Source of the DNA: Lachnospiraceae bacterium
GTDB lineage: Bacteria; Bacillota; Clostridia; Lachnospirales; Lachnospiraceae
Length of the DNA: 64,000 nucleotides
Direction of reading: 5' to 3'
Assembly (NCBI GenBank): GCA_028689655.1
Contig: JAQVCT010000015.1
Location: 1 to 64,000, forward strand
Both the position numbers and the translations under genes were made by a program. Shown in pieces: positions 62,685 to 64,000 of the stretch. Under the pieces are notes generated by a model. It was not told the DNA's origin. It searched no databases and worked only from the letters and a program-made list of their open reading frames with translations. How positions within the stretch are numbered: position 1 is the stretch's first letter; each line of letters opens with the position of its first letter.

Positions 62685-62848
62685 CTAGTACAGCATTTCT
62701 TAATTACCTACCACATATACTCGTCTAAATTTCCAGCTGTAATGTAATAAAATCCTCAGCGTAGCCCGCTACGCCTACGTTTCATTATATCACATCTGAA
62801 AATTAATTCTTCGTATATGTAGCAGCTATTTAATTTACGATGTACTAG
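62685..62848. repeat. 164-bp imperfect palindromic element
   Basis: The block starts with CTAGTACA and ends with TGTACTAG. The arms match over most of their length (ACATATAC with GTATATGT; AAATTT-CAG with CTGAAAATT; TAATAAAA with TTTCATTA). The centre is a GCGTAG-CCCG-CTACGC hairpin. There is no coding frame and no convincing target duplication. It may be a single-copy miniature element or REP-like sequence. Confidence 0.55.
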
Positions 62849-62913
62849 AAATTGCAAGAAATATTGTATAGGGATAGGGAGTAATTCTTAGAAAGAGAAG
62901 GGAACAATAGGAT

Positions 62914-64000
62914 ATGAAATATGGACATTTCGATAATGAAAAAAGAGAATATGTAATTGATCGTGTTGATCTGCCGACATCCTGGACCAATTATCTGGGA
63001 CTTGAGGATATGTGTGCAGTGGTGAATCATACGGCTGGAGGCTATCTGTTCTATCAATCACCGGAATATCATCGTATTACCAGATTCAGAGGGAACAGTG
63101 TGCCCATGGACCGCCCGGGTCATTACGTATATATTCGTGATAATGACAAGGAAGATTACTGGAGCATCTCCTGGCAGCCCGTTGGAAAACCCCTGGATCA
63201 GGCAAATTACAGATGCCGCCATGGTCTGTCTTACACCAGCTATGAATGTGACTATGATCAGATCCAGGCATCACAGACCTTGTCTATTCCACTGGGTGAT
63301 TCTGTGGAGCTATGGGATGTGAAGATCAAAAATACAGATACCAGACCAAGAAATCTCAGTGTATTTTCCTACTGCGAGTTTTCGTTCCATCATATTTCCG
63401 TTGACAATCAGAATTTCCAGATGAGTATGTACTGCGCTGGAAGCAGCTATGAAGATGGTATTATCCAGGAAGATTTATTCTATGAAGAATTTGGATTCCA
63501 GTATTTTACCGGAAACTTTACACCGGACGGCTATGACTGCCTCAGAGATCAATTCATCGGACTATATCATACGGAAGATAACCCGGCAGCGGTAGTGAAT
63601 GGAACATGTTCCGGCTCCGCAGAACTTGGCAATAATCACTGTGGTGCGTTACAGAAAAATGTGACATTGCAGCCAGGGGAGGAAGTACGACTGGTATTCA
63701 TGTTAGGGGAAGGCAACCGTGCCGAAGGCAGAAGAGTGCGGGAAAAATACAGTGATCTGCAGCAGGTAGATCAGGTATATGAGAACCTGTATAAGTACTG
63801 GAACGATAAATTGAACAAACTTCAGATCCATACACCCAATGAGGGCATGAACACCATGATCAATACATGGACGCTTTATCAGGCAGAGATTAATGTCATG
63901 TTCTCCAGATTTGCATCCTTCATTGAAGTGGGCGGCAGAGTGGGTCTTGGCTATCGTGATACAGCCCAGGATTCCATGACAGTTCCACATTCCAATCCGG
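62914..64000 (+). CDS. GH94 phosphorylase, cellobiose phosphorylase-like (5' part)
   Basis: 362 residues are visible and the frame is open at the window end; family members have about 800. It starts MKYGHFDNEKREYVIDR with TNYLG and NHTAGGYLFYQSPEYHRITRFRGNSVP, the GH94 N-terminal beta-sandwich. The (alpha/alpha)6 barrel follows from about 300, ending here in GLGYRDTAQDSM, whose aspartate is the likely catalytic acid. GH94 enzymes reversibly split beta-linked disaccharides with phosphate to give glucose 1-phosphate or a related sugar phosphate. The exact disaccharide is not shown. An AGGAT lies just before the ATG. Confidence 0.88.
   Translation, partial: MKYGHFDNEKREYVIDRVDLPTSWTNYLGLEDMCAVVNHTAGGYLFYQSPEYHRITRFRGNSVPMDRPGHYVYIRDNDKEDYWSISWQPVGKPLDQANYRCRHGLSYTSYECDYDQIQASQTLSIPLGDSVELWDVKIKNTDTRPRNLSVFSYCEFSFHHISVDNQNFQMSMYCAGSSYEDGIIQEDLFYEEFGFQYFTGNFTPDGYDCLRDQFIGLYHTEDNPAAVVNGTCSGSAELGNNHCGALQKNVTLQPGEEVRLVFMLGEGNRAEGRRVREKYSDLQQVDQVYENLYKYWNDKLNKLQIHTPNEGMNTMINTWTLYQAEINVMFSRFASFIEVGGRVGLGYRDTAQDSMTVPHSNP

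Noticed and set aside
1-64000. tRNA, rRNA or replication origin
   Set aside because: No cloverleaf-like, rRNA-like or DnaA-box-rich region was recognised by reading; a covariance search was not possible.

Overview
This window looks like chromosomal DNA of an anaerobic, spore-forming Firmicute of the Lachnospiraceae type (Clostridium cluster XIVa). The grounds are an A+T-leaning composition, strong AGGAGG-type ribosome binding sites, sporulation genes (yqfC, yqfD, a SpoVB-like flippase, a BofC-like protein, tepA and spoIIIE/ftsK), a class B sortase with an SPKTG substrate, Rex, and the electron-bifurcating transhydrogenase NfnAB. Species is not assigned. No rRNA, tRNA or CRISPR array was seen. 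Almost every gene is on the + strand; the exception is an ABC-F ATPase at 16.8-18.8 kb.

Region 1 (1-11.2 kb) is an accessory surface region. It holds the end of a class B sortase, three decayed tandem units of an Rpn/PD-(D/E)XK transposase-like gene, a 1764-residue leucine-rich-repeat/InlB-repeat surface protein ending in SPKTG, a second membrane-anchored leucine-rich-repeat protein, and a cytosolic subtilisin-like protease whose ribosome binding site lies inside the preceding terminator. A 155-bp miniature inverted-repeat element sits directly behind the giant gene, and a second copy sits directly behind alr at 23.1 kb.

Region 2 (11.3-16.8 kb) has a chemotaxis receptor and then a likely citrate-forming cluster: an isopropylmalate/homocitrate-synthase-like enzyme proposed to be Re-citrate synthase, a FadR-type GntR regulator, and NADP-isocitrate dehydrogenase. 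A perfect 24-bp palindrome with an ATTGTATACAAT core overlaps the cluster promoter. Region 3 (16.8-30 kb) carries an ABC-F ATPase, rex, a coiled-coil protein, nnr, alr, an apparently antitoxin-less mazF, a HlyC/CorC membrane protein, yebC, a 20-bp tandem repeat, a CFI-box protein overlapping metY, and a polytopic membrane protein. A second candidate miniature element with an 8-bp direct repeat precedes tepA.

Region 4 (30-47.4 kb) is mostly core: tepA, ftsK/spoIIIE, fhs, folD, two zinc-ribbon membrane proteins, nfnAB, rlmH, and the conserved yqfC-yqfD-phoH-pgpH-ybeY block. The pgpH member has lost its HD metal motif. Region 5 (47.5-64 kb) holds a BofC-like protein, two flavoproteins, proB, a DUF896 gene, 5-formyl-THF cyclo-ligase, proA, miaB, a type IA topoisomerase, a left-handed beta-helix protein, a TrpXYZ-like ABC transporter and the 5' part of a GH94 phosphorylase. 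Spacers between same-direction genes are repeatedly filled with A/G-rich, degenerate short repeats.

The most unusual items are the miniature element with a covarying hairpin and 6-bp target duplications, the template-switch palindrome in the decayed Rpn copy, the degenerate PgpH, the palindromic operator of the putative Re-citrate synthase cluster, and the apparent loss of the mazF antitoxin next to a miniature-element insertion. No clearly new multi-gene system was identified.
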